Shown piece by piece: positions 8,742-16,789 of a DNA stretch of 64,000 nt (position 1 is its first letter; every line of letters starts with the position of its first letter). The DNA is taken from NCBI RefSeq assembly GCF_019430905.1, contig NZ_JAHYCA010000001.1, positions 605,095-669,094 on the forward strand. The letters are read 5' to 3'. The stretch comes from Billgrantia antri. GTDB lineage: Bacteria > Pseudomonadota > Gammaproteobacteria > Pseudomonadales > Halomonadaceae. The position numbers and the translations under genes are program-made. The notes below the pieces were generated by a model that saw only the letters and a list, made by a program, of their open reading frames with translations, had not been told where the DNA came from and made no database searches.

Positions 8742-9308
8742 ATGCCAGCCTCAAAGCGCGATCAGCTGCTCGCCACGGCCGAGCGTCTCTTCTATGAGCA
8801 GGGGTTCCACGCCACCGGCATCGACCGCATCGTGGCGGCGGCCGGCGTCGTGCGCATGACGCTCTACAACCACTTCGCCTCCAAGGAGGCCTTGGTGGCG
8901 GCCGTGCTGCAGGCCCGCCATGAGCGCTTTATCGCCAGCCTCGATGCGGCGGTGGCCTGCGCCCCGCCGGGCGAGGCGACACGGGCCCTGGTCGAGGCCC
9001 ATGGGCAATGGCTGGAGTGCAACAGCCAGCTGGGTTGCATCATGGTCAAGGCGATGGGCGAGTTCGCCGAGCACAGCGCCGAAGTCCATGCGCTGGCAAT
9101 ATCCGCCAAGCGCGACCTGCTGGCACGCCTCGAAGCCGCGGTGGCACGCGATGGCCTCGAGCGTCAGGACGACCTGGCGCGGCGGCTCTTCATGGTGCTC
9201 GAGGGAAGCAATACGGCCGTGGTGCTGATGGGCATGCAGAGGGCCCTGGACGATACCCGGGCGGTGACCGACGCCCTTCTCGATACCGCCCGGAGCGGTA
9301 CGCCATGA
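8742..9308 (+). CDS. TetR/AcrR family transcriptional regulator
   Basis: This 188-residue protein has the TetR N-terminal helix-turn-helix at about residues 6-52: AERLFYEQGFHATGIDRI, then the recognition helix VVRMTLYNHFASKEALV. The C-terminal ligand domain contains a QLGCIMVKAMGEFAEH segment typical of regulators for small electrophilic or quaternary ligands. It overlaps the following MFS gene by four bases (ATGA) and has a perfect palindrome immediately upstream. The likely role is repression of itself and the transporter until the exported or imported compound binds. The ligand is unknown. Confidence 0.92.
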   Translation: MPASKRDQLLATAERLFYEQGFHATGIDRIVAAAGVVRMTLYNHFASKEALVAAVLQARHERFIASLDAAVACAPPGEATRALVEAHGQWLECNSQLGCIMVKAMGEFAEHSAEVHALAISAKRDLLARLEAAVARDGLERQDDLARRLFMVLEGSNTAVVLMGMQRALDDTRAVTDALLDTARSGTP

Positions 9309-10489
9309 GGCCTCTTTCTTCTCTCGGCATGGCGGCCCTCGGCAGCGGGGTCATCGCCATCACCTACGGTCTGGCCCGCTTCGTGTTCGGCCTGTTCCTG
9401 CCCTCGATGCGCGACGAGCTGGCGATCTCCGCGACCATGGCGGGTGTCATCGGCGCACTGCCCTTCCTGAGCTTCGTCTTCGCCATCCTTGCCGCGCCCT
9501 GGGTGACGCGCCGCCTCGGGGTTCGCCGCGCGGGAGTAGCGGCCGCCGGCCTGGCCGGGATCGGGCTGTTGACGATCGCGCAGGCACCGTCGGCGCTGTT
9601 GCTGGCCGCCGGTGTGCTGATCTGCGGCATCAGCACCGGCCTGTCGTCGCCGGTCATGGTGCAGGCGGTGTTCCGCGTCGTGCCGCCCGAGCTGCGCGGA
9701 CGCGTCAACGCCACGATCAATGCAGGTACGAGCCTCGGTATCGCCCTCGCCATGCCGGCAGTATTGCTCTGGGCCGAGGCCTGGCGCAGCGCCTACACCG
9801 GCTTCGCTGTCCTGGCGGCCCTGGCTGCCCTGTCGGCGCTTTGCTATCTGCCTCGGGACGAACAGCGCATGTCGCTTTCGCGGCCCCGCCTGCTGGCCAT
9901 GCCCGTCAGCCGGGCGCAATGGCTCGGGATCGCCCGTCTGAGCGGCCTGGCAGTCTGCATGGGATGCGTGAGCGCGGCCTACTGGGTGTTCGCCCCGGAT
10001 GCGGTAATCAACGCCGGGGGACTCACCCCGAGCAATACCGCCTGGATGTGGCTGGCGGTCGGCCTCGGGGGGCTGACGGGTGCCGGTGCCGGGGATCTCA
10101 TCTCGCGCTTCGGGCCGGCCGCGAGCCATGCCGGCAGCCTGACGGTGATGTCCGCCAGCCTTGCGCTGCTGGCCATCGATCCCGGCAACTTTGCCTTCGC
10201 CATGACATCCGCGGCCCTGTTCGGCGCCGGGTACATGATGCTGACCGGCTTCTACCTGGTCAGGAGCACCCAGATCATGACCGAGGCCCCCGCCTTCGCC
10301 CCGGTGCTGCCGCTGCTGGCCACCTCGGTGGGCCAGGTCGCCGGTTCTCCACTAGCCGGCTGGCTGGTCGGTAGCGAAGGCCATGTCATCACCTTCCTGC
10401 TCTTCGCCGTTCTGGGACTCGCCGTCGCCGGGCTGGGGTCGTGGTTGCTCAAGGAGAGAGCAACCGCGGGCTTGCGCGCTCCCGGATAG
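9305..10489 (+). CDS. MFS transporter (YbfB/YjiJ-like)
   Basis: The 394-residue membrane protein has about 12 hydrophobic helices. It shows the early MFS segment GLARFVFGLFLPSM and a conserved-type loop WVTRRLGVRRAG between helices 2 and 3. Length and pattern fit the YbfB/YjiJ or CynX-like group of the major facilitator superfamily. The start ATG overlaps the stop of the TetR gene, and the two surely form one unit; export of a toxic compound sensed by the regulator is the simplest reading. Another open frame runs from further upstream but would overlap tetR. The substrate cannot be told from sequence. Confidence 0.88.
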   Translation: MRPLSSLGMAALGSGVIAITYGLARFVFGLFLPSMRDELAISATMAGVIGALPFLSFVFAILAAPWVTRRLGVRRAGVAAAGLAGIGLLTIAQAPSALLLAAGVLICGISTGLSSPVMVQAVFRVVPPELRGRVNATINAGTSLGIALAMPAVLLWAEAWRSAYTGFAVLAALAALSALCYLPRDEQRMSLSRPRLLAMPVSRAQWLGIARLSGLAVCMGCVSAAYWVFAPDAVINAGGLTPSNTAWMWLAVGLGGLTGAGAGDLISRFGPAASHAGSLTVMSASLALLAIDPGNFAFAMTSAALFGAGYMMLTGFYLVRSTQIMTEAPAFAPVLPLLATSVGQVAGSPLAGWLVGSEGHVITFLLFAVLGLAVAGLGSWLLKERATAGLRAPG

Positions 10490-10705
10490 CTAGTCCTTTA
10501 GCTTGGTCAGCGCCGAGTCCTTGTGCATGGCGATGTGATCGGTCTTGTCGCTCTGGATCTCGTATTGCGGCTCGTTCTCACTGGCGTGGCGCTTGCGCCC
10601 CTTGAACTCCGTCTCCCGGGTGTGGACGCGGATGATCTTGCCACTTACCCGGCCCGCCTCGGAGTTCCAGCTGACGTGATCGCCCACCTTGAAGCGTTTG
10701 GCCAT
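10490..10705 (-). CDS. DUF2945 (TUDOR-like, HVA1 family) protein
   Basis: The product has 71 residues and matches the small DUF2945 family: it begins MAKRFKVGDHVSW, continues through a GRVSGKIIRVHTRET strand pair, and ends in the conserved KTDHIAMHKDSAL. The fold is a compact SH3/TUDOR-like barrel; function is unknown, though fungal homologues are called hypervirulence-associated. A GGGAGAGGTG ribosome site supports the ATG chosen, with a GTG two codons earlier as alternative. It is convergent with the MFS gene, whose stop directly abuts it. Confidence 0.85.
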   Translation of the reverse strand: MAKRFKVGDHVSWNSEAGRVSGKIIRVHTRETEFKGRKRHASENEPQYEIQSDKTDHIAMHKDSALTKLKD

Positions 10706-10770
10706 GCTCACCTCTCCCTGGGGTATGTTCCACGAGCTGAAGCATAGCCCAGGCCCCGGAGGCCTTCCGC

Positions 10771-11112
10771 CTAGGGGACTTCCGTCACGAGCGCCTTGTC
10801 GTCATCGAACGCCAGGTATCCCGCGATCACCTCCATGCCTTCCAGCGGCCGCTCGTAACTCCATGCCACATCGGCCCGGTCGCCAAACGAGAAGTAGGCG
10901 GCATCGCCCTTGAACGGGCAGTGGGTCACGGTATCGGAACGGGTCAGCCGGTCCATGCGCACGTCTTCGCGGGGAACGTAGAACCGCGGCGGGTAGCCGC
11001 GCTCGCGCAGCTCGAGAACGCGTGTGGTATCGGCGAGCCGGGTGTCGCCGATTGTCACCTGTACCCGGTGCCTCAGCGGATTCAGGGTGATACGAGGCTC
11101 GGTGGAGGTCAT
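10771..11112 (-). CDS. DUF427 domain protein
   Basis: The 113-residue product has the DUF427 core: RVQVTIGDTRLADTTRVLEL, then FYVPREDVRMD and HCPFKGDAAYFSF, ending in an EVIAGYLAFDDDKA strand. DUF427 proteins are small soluble beta-rich proteins of unknown biochemical role, found widely in bacteria and fungi. The ATG overlaps the TAA stop of the upstream nitroreductase gene by one base (TAATG), so the two are translationally coupled. Confidence 0.88.
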   Translation of the reverse strand: MTSTEPRITLNPLRHRVQVTIGDTRLADTTRVLELRERGYPPRFYVPREDVRMDRLTRSDTVTHCPFKGDAAYFSFGDRADVAWSYERPLEGMEVIAGYLAFDDDKALVTEVP

Positions 11113-11843
11113 TACTTCATCTCGAAGCCGCGTTGGGTCAGGAAGTCGCGCATGTGGGCGCGCAGCTTGCTGTCGAACAGCGGGGTCAGGTTCTTCGACC
11201 AGTTGGCATCCTTGTTGCCGCCGCGACGCTCGCCGTAGTAGCGCTGCATGGCGTCGTCGAAGGCGGCGACCTGATCGCTGTCGTCAGTGTAGAAGTCCTC
11301 CTTGAGGATCGCTTCCACCGGCAGGCGCGGCTTGACGTCGGGGTCGGCGTCCGGATAGCCGAGGCACATGCCGAACACCGGGTAGACGTGCTCAGGCAGG
11401 TGCAGCAGGTCGCTGACGGCCTGGGGGTTGTTGCGAATGCCGCCGATGTAGCAGATGCCGAGGCCCTCGGATTCGGCGGCGATGGCGACGTTCTGCGCCA
11501 TCAGCGCGGTGTCGACGCTGGCCACCAGCAGTTGCTCGGTCATGCCGCGCACGACATTGGCGCCGGTGCGCTCCGAGGCCTCGGTGGGCCGCTTCATGTC
11601 GGCGCAGAACACCAGGAAGTCGGAAGCGTTGGCCACGTAGGCCTGGCCGCCGGCCAGCTCGGCGATCTTCTCGCGATTTACCGGGTTCTTAACGTGGATG
11701 ACGGTGTAGGCCTGGACATGGCTGGATGTCGCGGCGGCCTGGCCGGCGCGAATCAGCTCGACCAGCAGCTCGTGCGGGATCTTCTGGTCGGTGAATTTGC
11801 GAATCGAGCGGTGGGATTTCAGCAGTTCGATGGTGGGGTTCAT
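11112..11843 (-). CDS. nfsA: Oxygen-insensitive NADPH nitroreductase, NfsA-like
   Basis: The 243-residue flavoprotein fits the NfsA/FRP group. It has the N-terminal HRSIRKFTDQKIP motif that binds the FMN phosphate, followed by AATSSHVQAYTVI. Further conserved pieces are ESEGLGICYIGGIRNN and a C-terminal MRDFLTQRGF helix. These enzymes reduce nitro- and quinone compounds by two electrons using NADPH. It is the first gene of a two-gene unit with the DUF427 gene, and divergent from the GFA-family gene. Residues lining the NADPH site cannot be checked by eye, so substrate preference is open. Confidence 0.88.
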   Translation of the reverse strand: MNPTIELLKSHRSIRKFTDQKIPHELLVELIRAGQAAATSSHVQAYTVIHVKNPVNREKIAELAGGQAYVANASDFLVFCADMKRPTEASERTGANVVRGMTEQLLVASVDTALMAQNVAIAAESEGLGICYIGGIRNNPQAVSDLLHLPEHVYPVFGMCLGYPDADPDVKPRLPVEAILKEDFYTDDSDQVAAFDDAMQRYYGERRGGNKDANWSKNLTPLFDSKLRAHMRDFLTQRGFEMK

Positions 11844-11998
11844 GTCGCCTCACGGTATGCGTGTCGTTTCGTTACCTTGCTCATTATCTTTCATTCCGGC
11901 ACGCATTGCATTTCGTCGGGCGTGGGCTGACCGCTATCCTTGGCGTTATCGTCTCGAAGGGCGCTTTGCCCCTTGAGCTCATACGCAGGAGGCGCAAC

Positions 11999-12388
11999 AT
12001 GGACCAGCACACCGGCGGTTGCCTATGCGGCAACGTGCGCATCGTGGCGTCGGGGCGCCCCTACCGGGTCGGTATCTGCCACTGCCTGGACTGCCGCAAG
12101 CATCATGGCGCGCTCTTCTATGCCTCGGCGGTGTTTCCCCAGGAGGCGGTAACGATTGAAGGCGAGACCCGCGACTACCAGGGGCGTTTCTTCTGCCCCC
12201 GTTGCGGCTCGTCGGTGTTCGCCCGCACCGGAGATGAAATCGAGGTGCACCTGGGCGCGCTGGACTTCCCCGATCAGCTGAAACCCACCTACGAGAGCTG
12301 GGTCGTGCGCCGCGAGACCTGGCTGCCGCCGTTTCCGTACATGAAACGCTACGACTGCGATCGCGACGAAACAGGGCGGGCTGAGTAG
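11999..12388 (+). CDS. GFA family (glutathione-dependent formaldehyde-activating enzyme-like) zinc protein
   Basis: This 129-residue protein has the full set of zinc-binding cysteines of the GFA/CENP-V fold: C8 and C10 in GGCLCGNVR, C27, C29 and C32 in CHCLDCRK, and C66/C69 in CPRCGS. The ATG follows an AGGAGG site by seven bases. Most members of this fold are not proven formaldehyde enzymes, so the name indicates the fold rather than the reaction. The gene stands alone between a divergent nitroreductase gene and a convergent LysR gene. Confidence 0.88.
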   Translation: MDQHTGGCLCGNVRIVASGRPYRVGICHCLDCRKHHGALFYASAVFPQEAVTIEGETRDYQGRFFCPRCGSSVFARTGDEIEVHLGALDFPDQLKPTYESWVVRRETWLPPFPYMKRYDCDRDETGRAE

Positions 12389-12435
12389 CAGTAAGGAGCA
12401 AACGGCCACGTTGGCTGGCGGCTCAGCGGGACAGA

Positions 12436-13356
12436 CTATGTGCCTGACGCCTTTACCAGATCGATAAAGGCGCGTAGCCCCGCCGGCACGTGGCGATGCC
12501 CCGGGTAATAGAGCATCAGACCGGGGTACGGTGGGCTCCAATCTTCCAGCAGCGCCACCAGCTGGCCCGAAGCGAGGCGCTCGCTGGCGACGATTTCGGG
12601 CACGTAGGCAATGCCGAGGCCGTCGGCTGCCGCTTCGGCCATGAGCTCGTTGTCGTCGAGCGTCAGCGCGCCGGGAACATCGATGGCGATTTCCTGTCCT
12701 CGCCGCTCGAACTCCCAGCGGTAGCGCTTGCCACTGGGTAGCCGCTGGCGGATGCAGCGATGCTTGTGCAGGTCGTCGGGCACGCCCGGCGTGCCGAAGC
12801 GGTGCAGGTAATCCGGCGAAGCCACCGCCAGGAAGCGCATGGTGTCAACCAGCTTCACCGCGATCATGTCCTGGGGCACCGCCTCACCCAGCCGAATTCC
12901 GGCATCGAACCCCTGCTCGACGATATCGACGAGCCGCCCTTCGCTGACGAGGTCAAGTTCCACCGCCGGATAGCGGCGCAGGTAAGCCGGCACCACATGG
13001 GCAAGCAGCAGCCGAGCCGCTGCCCTGCTTGCATTGATGCGCAGGATGCCGCTGGGCTCGCCGCGGTCGTCGGCAAGGGTATCCAGCGTGGCGTTCAGTT
13101 CACTCAAGGTCGGCGTGATACGCGCCAGAAACCGGCCGCCCGCATCGGTCAGGGAGACGCTGCGAGTGGTGCGGTGGAGCAGGCGCACGCCGAGCTGCTC
13201 TTCCAGATGTCGCATTCGGTGGCTCAACGCCGAGCGCGAGACGCCGATGACATCGGCAGCGCGGCGAAAGCTGCGTTCGGCAGCCACCACTGCGAAGGCC
13301 TCCAGATCGGCCAGGCTTGGCTTCAGGGTCGGCTTGGTCATGTTCGATCTCGTCAT
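12436..13356 (-). CDS. LysR family transcriptional regulator
   Basis: The 306-residue protein has an N-terminal LysR winged helix-turn-helix at about residues 14-73 (DLEAFAVVAAERSFRRAADVI, split by the turn, then SRSALSHRMRHLEEQLG), a linker helix, and a two-lobe effector domain with GFDAGIRLGEAVPQDMIAV. This effector-domain pattern matches the common AaeR/DmlR-like group paired with dehydrogenases. It is divergent from a short-chain dehydrogenase gene that has a frameshift; it may regulate that gene. The upstream ATG was used; another ATG five codons in is equally possible. Confidence 0.92.
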   Translation of the reverse strand: MTRSNMTKPTLKPSLADLEAFAVVAAERSFRRAADVIGVSRSALSHRMRHLEEQLGVRLLHRTTRSVSLTDAGGRFLARITPTLSELNATLDTLADDRGEPSGILRINASRAAARLLLAHVVPAYLRRYPAVELDLVSEGRLVDIVEQGFDAGIRLGEAVPQDMIAVKLVDTMRFLAVASPDYLHRFGTPGVPDDLHKHRCIRQRLPSGKRYRWEFERRGQEIAIDVPGALTLDDNELMAEAAADGLGIAYVPEIVASERLASGQLVALLEDWSPPYPGLMLYYPGHRHVPAGLRAFIDLVKASGT

Positions 13357-13358
13357 TA

Positions 13359-13373
13359 GTGAAATTCTCTCAC
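13359..13373. promoter_or_regulatory. LysR-type T-N11-A dyad in the divergent intergenic region
   Basis: GTGA-AATTCTC-TCAC has inverted arms and contains a T and an A separated by eleven bases, the loose LysR-box pattern. It lies three bases upstream of the lysR start and about 90 bases from the divergent SDR gene. The box is short and could be chance. Confidence 0.35.
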
Positions 13374-13458
13374 GGATCCATACAACAGTAGCCTACTTCT
13401 GCATTCCAATCGGCAGCGCCACCATGGCTTCGTCAATCCACCCGAAGGAAGGAACGGA

Positions 13459-14302
13459 ATGATGAGCAAGACATGGTTGATTACCGGGGCAAACTCGGGC
13501 CTCGGCCGTCTGATGACGGAAAGCCTGCTGGCACGTGGCGATCGCGTGGTCGCCACGCTGCGCCGGGAAGGTGCGCTCACCGAACTGCAGCAGTCCCATG
13601 GCGAACGCCTGATGGTGTTGAAACTCGACCTTACCGATGTAACGAGGATTCGCGAGGCCACGCGCGAGGCTTTTGCCCGGATGGGCAGGATCGATGTAGT
13701 GGTAATCCAATGCCGGCTATGGGCTCTTCGGCGCCGCCGAGGAGCTCAGCGATGGGCAGATCGATCATCAGATCGCTACCAACCTCACCGGTTCGATTCA
13801 GCTCATTCGTGCGGCTCTGCCCTACCTGCGCGATCAGGGCGGCGGGCGCATCGTGCAGGTCTCCTCAGAAGGCGGCCAGAAGGCCTACCCCAACTTCTCG
13901 CTCTACCACGCGACCAAGTGGGGTATCGAGGGTTTCATCGAGTCAACGGCCCAGGACGTCGCGCCGTTCGGGATCGACTTCATCATTGTCGAACCGGGCC
14001 CCACCGCGACCGACTTTGCTGCGGGCCTCGTGCGTGGAACGCCAATGGCCGTCTATGACGCCACTCCCGCCGGCGATGTCAGGCGCGCCCTGGCAGATGG
14101 CAGCTTCGAGATAAAAGGCGATGCCGGCCGAACTGTGGAGGCCATGATCGCCGCTGCCGATGAAGCTCATCCGCCCTTTCGGCTGGCACTCGGCAGCACG
14201 GCCTATACAGGTATCAAGCAAGCCCTGGAAGAGCGGCTCCATGCGCTCGAGGCACAGCGCGATGTGGCCTACTCAGCCGATGTTGGAGATGTCGTGGCGT
14301 AA
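13459..14302 (+). pseudogene. SDR family oxidoreductase, interrupted by a single-base frameshift
   Basis: The N-terminal frame encodes a classical Rossmann start (TWLITGANSGLGRLMTE) to RIDVVV, then falls out of frame. Removing one A at about 13704-13705 restores VVSNAGYGLFGAAEEL and joins it to the rest: VQVSSEGG, the catalytic YHATK, and EPGPTATDF. The rejoined protein would be about 280 residues, normal for this SDR group, with nucleotide, Ser, Tyr and Lys positions all present. The break is therefore an extra base in an otherwise intact gene: either a recent pseudogene or an error in the sequence. The start is ATGATG; either ATG is possible. It is divergent from the LysR gene. Confidence 0.85.
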
Positions 14303-14355
14303 CACGGCGTCGATGATAGGTCCTGGAAACAGGACTCTCGCCGAGAAGTGTTGAA

Positions 14356-14375
14356 GCGCCGCCGTAAGGCGGCGC
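14356..14375. terminator. Stem-loop between convergent genes
   Basis: A perfect 8-bp GC-rich stem GCGCCGCC-GTAA-GGCGGCGC lies between the SDR gene and the convergent lipoprotein gene. It is followed on the plus strand by CCTCTTTGG, a poor T-tract, so efficiency as an intrinsic terminator is doubtful; it may serve both directions. Confidence 0.5.
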
Positions 14376-14385
14376 CCTCTTTGGC

Positions 14386-14850
14386 TTACTGGCTACAGTT
14401 TCCAGATGTTGCCATGCTCAGCTTGCTCACCTCTTCCATGCCCTGCTCTTCATCGACGAGCCGAAGGTTGGCACCACCGACGAACGCCCCAATCTTGATG
14501 TACTGCTCGACAAAATAGTTATTTCCCGACTCCGTCATGAGGCTCAGCGTATTGGGAGAAAACTCCGACTCGGTGGCAACCTCGTGTTCTTGATCACCTT
14601 CTACTTGGTGATAGAAGAAAACGCCTCGGGCGCTTTCACCTATGCACTCGCCGTCGATCCAGATATCTTTCTTAAGCGCAGCCCCGAAAGGGGATTGTTT
14701 GCGAAAGACATACACACCTGCCATACCCTCTTCCGGGGCTTCGAACTGCTTGGCTTGAGATGACTCCTGCTGAGACGCCATATTGACCGAGGCGCACCCC
14801 GTCATCAGAGCCAGTACCGCCATGGCAGCTGTGGTTTTAAGTAGCTTCAT
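14386..14850 (-). CDS. DUF2846-like lipoprotein
   Basis: This 154-residue product starts with a lipoprotein signal (MKLLKTTAAMAVLALMTGC); the lipobox LMTGC places the lipidated cysteine at residue 19. After a Gln/Ser-rich linker come the GMAGVYVFRKQSPFG and IWIDGECIGE strands, followed by FFYHQVEGDQEHEVATESE, resembling DUF2846 proteins. It probably faces the periplasm from the outer membrane. The function is unknown. An AAAGGGA site precedes the ATG. It is transcribed alone, convergent with the frameshifted SDR gene. Confidence 0.72.
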   Translation of the reverse strand: MKLLKTTAAMAVLALMTGCASVNMASQQESSQAKQFEAPEEGMAGVYVFRKQSPFGAALKKDIWIDGECIGESARGVFFYHQVEGDQEHEVATESEFSPNTLSLMTESGNNYFVEQYIKIGAFVGGANLRLVDEEQGMEEVSKLSMATSGNCSQ

Positions 14851-15166
14851 TTCAGTTCCCTTTCTTTTGCGTTTCCAGCAGCTTCAAGCCGCTTTTACTT
14901 GCTGGCCCCACAGGACCGCGCTCTTTGGCTGTTGCCAAAATCCTTCCATTAGAAAAAAGATGCCACGCTTCGCTCTCACTATTTCCGAGAGCGAAGCGTG
15001 GCACTCTGGTCGTTTTCCTTGAATCGACAAGTATGATGATAAGAAGTCTGGGCAATCGCTTATCACTGGGCATCCTTGCGCGCGCTATTGTGTATTGGCA
15101 ACAAGATTACCATTCCCGGCCGTAAAATCCGGTGCGCCAAGTCAACGGAAACCAACGAAGTCAGCG
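14851..15166. other. Noncoding interval between lipoprotein and LysE genes
   Basis: No convincing gene is seen in these 316 bases. They hold the lipoprotein ribosome site at the left edge, an imperfect hairpin near 14875-14905, and a perfect 17-bp inverted repeat described separately. Short frames on both strands simply read through the two arms of that repeat. Confidence 0.6.
14961..15003. repeat. Perfect 17-bp inverted repeat with 9-base loop; likely minus-strand terminator
   Basis: The arms are TGCCACGCTTCGCTCTC and its exact complement, separated by ACTATTTCC. On the minus strand the stem is followed by TCTTTTTTCT, a good T-tract, so the structure can terminate transcripts coming from the LysE gene about 160 bases away. 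The unusual arm length also fits a dispersed palindromic repeat unit. No second copy was noticed in the window. Confidence 0.7.
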
Positions 15167-15790
15167 TCAGGATCTGACCATGAAACCCTCCCCAGCCAAC
15201 GGTAGCCACACGTGCTCGTAGCCGATGGTGATCGCGACCCACACCAGCAACGCCGCCATGGCAAGGCTGAACCCCTTCAGCAGCCAGGGATTGGCAATCC
15301 GGTGGCCCACCACGGTGCCCATCAGCGCATAGCTGCCGGGTGCGCCAAAGGCCAGTACAGCCAGCCCCAGCGACCAGAACAGCAGGCTCACGCCATGGAT
15401 GCCGGCGGCGGGGAACTGGAGGGTGACGATCGGCAGGGTCGCGACCATGGCCTTGGGATTGCACAGCTGCATGATCAGGCCGTCGCGAAACTGCAGCACA
15501 CGCGGCGCCTGCCGAGCGGCACCCAGCTCTATGGTGGAGCGGGCGATCTTGATCGCCAGGTAGAGGATATACCCGCAACCCACCGCCCCCACCACGGCGA
15601 GAATGTCGCCACGCATCCAGGCCGCGCCGGCCCAGCCGAACAGCAGGAAGAGCGTGAGCATGGCCAGCCCCACGCCGACGAAGAAGCCGAGGGAAGTTCT
15701 GGCCTGGCCGTTGAGGCCGGCGTTCAGGCCGAGCAGATTCACAGGCCCAGGCGTGTACATGACGCCCAGGGCATAGGCGACGATCTCCAT
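15167..15790 (-). CDS. LysE family translocator
   Basis: The 207-residue membrane protein has about six hydrophobic helices and the LysE-type early motif TPGPVNLLGLNAG, followed by GFFVGVGLAML. A mid-protein LQFRDGLIMQLCNPKAMV contains the conserved N-P-K. These exporters push out amino acids or homoserine lactone-like compounds. The chosen ATG (MEIVAYALG) begins just after an AGAGACTCCC stretch; the longer open frame is not family-like. The AraC-type regulator gene lies directly upstream in the same direction, 55 bases away, and probably controls it. Confidence 0.85.
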   Translation of the reverse strand: MEIVAYALGVMYTPGPVNLLGLNAGLNGQARTSLGFFVGVGLAMLTLFLLFGWAGAAWMRGDILAVVGAVGCGYILYLAIKIARSTIELGAARQAPRVLQFRDGLIMQLCNPKAMVATLPIVTLQFPAAGIHGVSLLFWSLGLAVLAFGAPGSYALMGTVVGHRIANPWLLKGFSLAMAALLVWVAITIGYEHVWLPLAGEGFMVRS

Positions 15791-15845
15791 GGGAGTCTCT
15801 CCGACAGAAGTGTGTTGGAAACCGAGCAATAGCAGCCAAGCGCCG

Positions 15846-16676
15846 CTAGGTGACGCTGCGCTGGTACTGATGCGGCGTCTTGCCGTAGATACGCTTGAAG
15901 CGGCGGTTGAAATGACTGAGGTCGGTGAAGCCGTAGCGGAGAGCCACCTCGTTGGGAGCCTCACCGGCCTCCAGGGCGCTGCGCGCGGCATTGACCCGGC
16001 AGCTCAGCACGTACTGGTGCGGCGTGATACCGAACTGTTGCCGGAACAGACGCAGAAAGTGGTATTTGGAGAGGTGAGCGGCTTGGCTGATGTCATCCAG
16101 CGAGAGGTCCGCCTCGAGATGGGCGAGCACGTACTCCTTGGCCCGTAGCAGCAGCGCATCGGGTCGGCTCACCTTGCCACCGGGCTGGAACTTGCCGGCG
16201 CGCTGCACCAGGCGGGTCGCCATGCGGTGCAGGGCGTGCTCCTGGTCGATACGCGTGCCCTGCCGGTGAATCATGAGGCCCGCCAGCTCCAATATGGCGT
16301 GGCGCAGCTCGGGGTCGGCCAGTAGGGTCTCGCTGCCGTGGAACCGAGCGGCACGCGGGCACCCTGCCGCATCGGCGAACGAGGCCTCGAGCTGGGCGGC
16401 GGGGACGTAGATCATCACGTAGCCCAGCGTGGTGTCATCCCCCGGGTGGCCGTCGTGCACCTGCTCGGGGTTGAACTGGATGACATTGCCCGGCGGGCTG
16501 CGGTGAAACTCACCGCCGCTGAAGAAGTCCTGCCGCCCGGAAAGCGTCACGCCGAAGGCGTATTCCTCGTGGGCATGGCGGTCGTAGCTGAAGTCGCTCA
16601 GCGACGCCTGGAGCACCCTGAGCTCGGGTACCTGCCGGCTCTTGTAGTAATCAAAGCGGCTGGATTGCTTGACCAT
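15846..16676 (-). CDS. AraC family transcriptional regulator
   Basis: The 276-residue protein carries an N-terminal AraC cupin-like arm with HAHEEYAFGVTLSG and PGNVIQFNPEQVHDG, followed by a C-terminal double helix-turn-helix from about residue 180 (LSLDDISQAAHLSKYHFLRLF and later GFTDLSHFNRRFKRIYG, each a standard AraC helix pair). This layout is common in regulators adjacent to LysE exporters. A GGGAGGTG site supports the ATG used. It likely activates the downstream lysE in response to an amino acid. Confidence 0.92.
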   Translation of the reverse strand: MVKQSSRFDYYKSRQVPELRVLQASLSDFSYDRHAHEEYAFGVTLSGRQDFFSGGEFHRSPPGNVIQFNPEQVHDGHPGDDTTLGYVMIYVPAAQLEASFADAAGCPRAARFHGSETLLADPELRHAILELAGLMIHRQGTRIDQEHALHRMATRLVQRAGKFQPGGKVSRPDALLLRAKEYVLAHLEADLSLDDISQAAHLSKYHFLRLFRQQFGITPHQYVLSCRVNAARSALEAGEAPNEVALRYGFTDLSHFNRRFKRIYGKTPHQYQRSVT

Positions 16677-16789
16677 GCCACACCTCCCTGGACGCCATAC
16701 AGGCATAGCCTAGGCCGAGCCCCGGGAGAAGGCTTGGACATTATTGCGGAAACGCCGGCAGCAGCCATCTGCACTGAGCCGTTACTATG

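Noticed and set aside
9164..10129. Open frame of 321 codons on the minus strand, opposite tetR and the MFS gene
   Set aside because: The translation is a low-complexity Arg/Gly/Gln-rich sequence and crosses the tetR/MFS junction.
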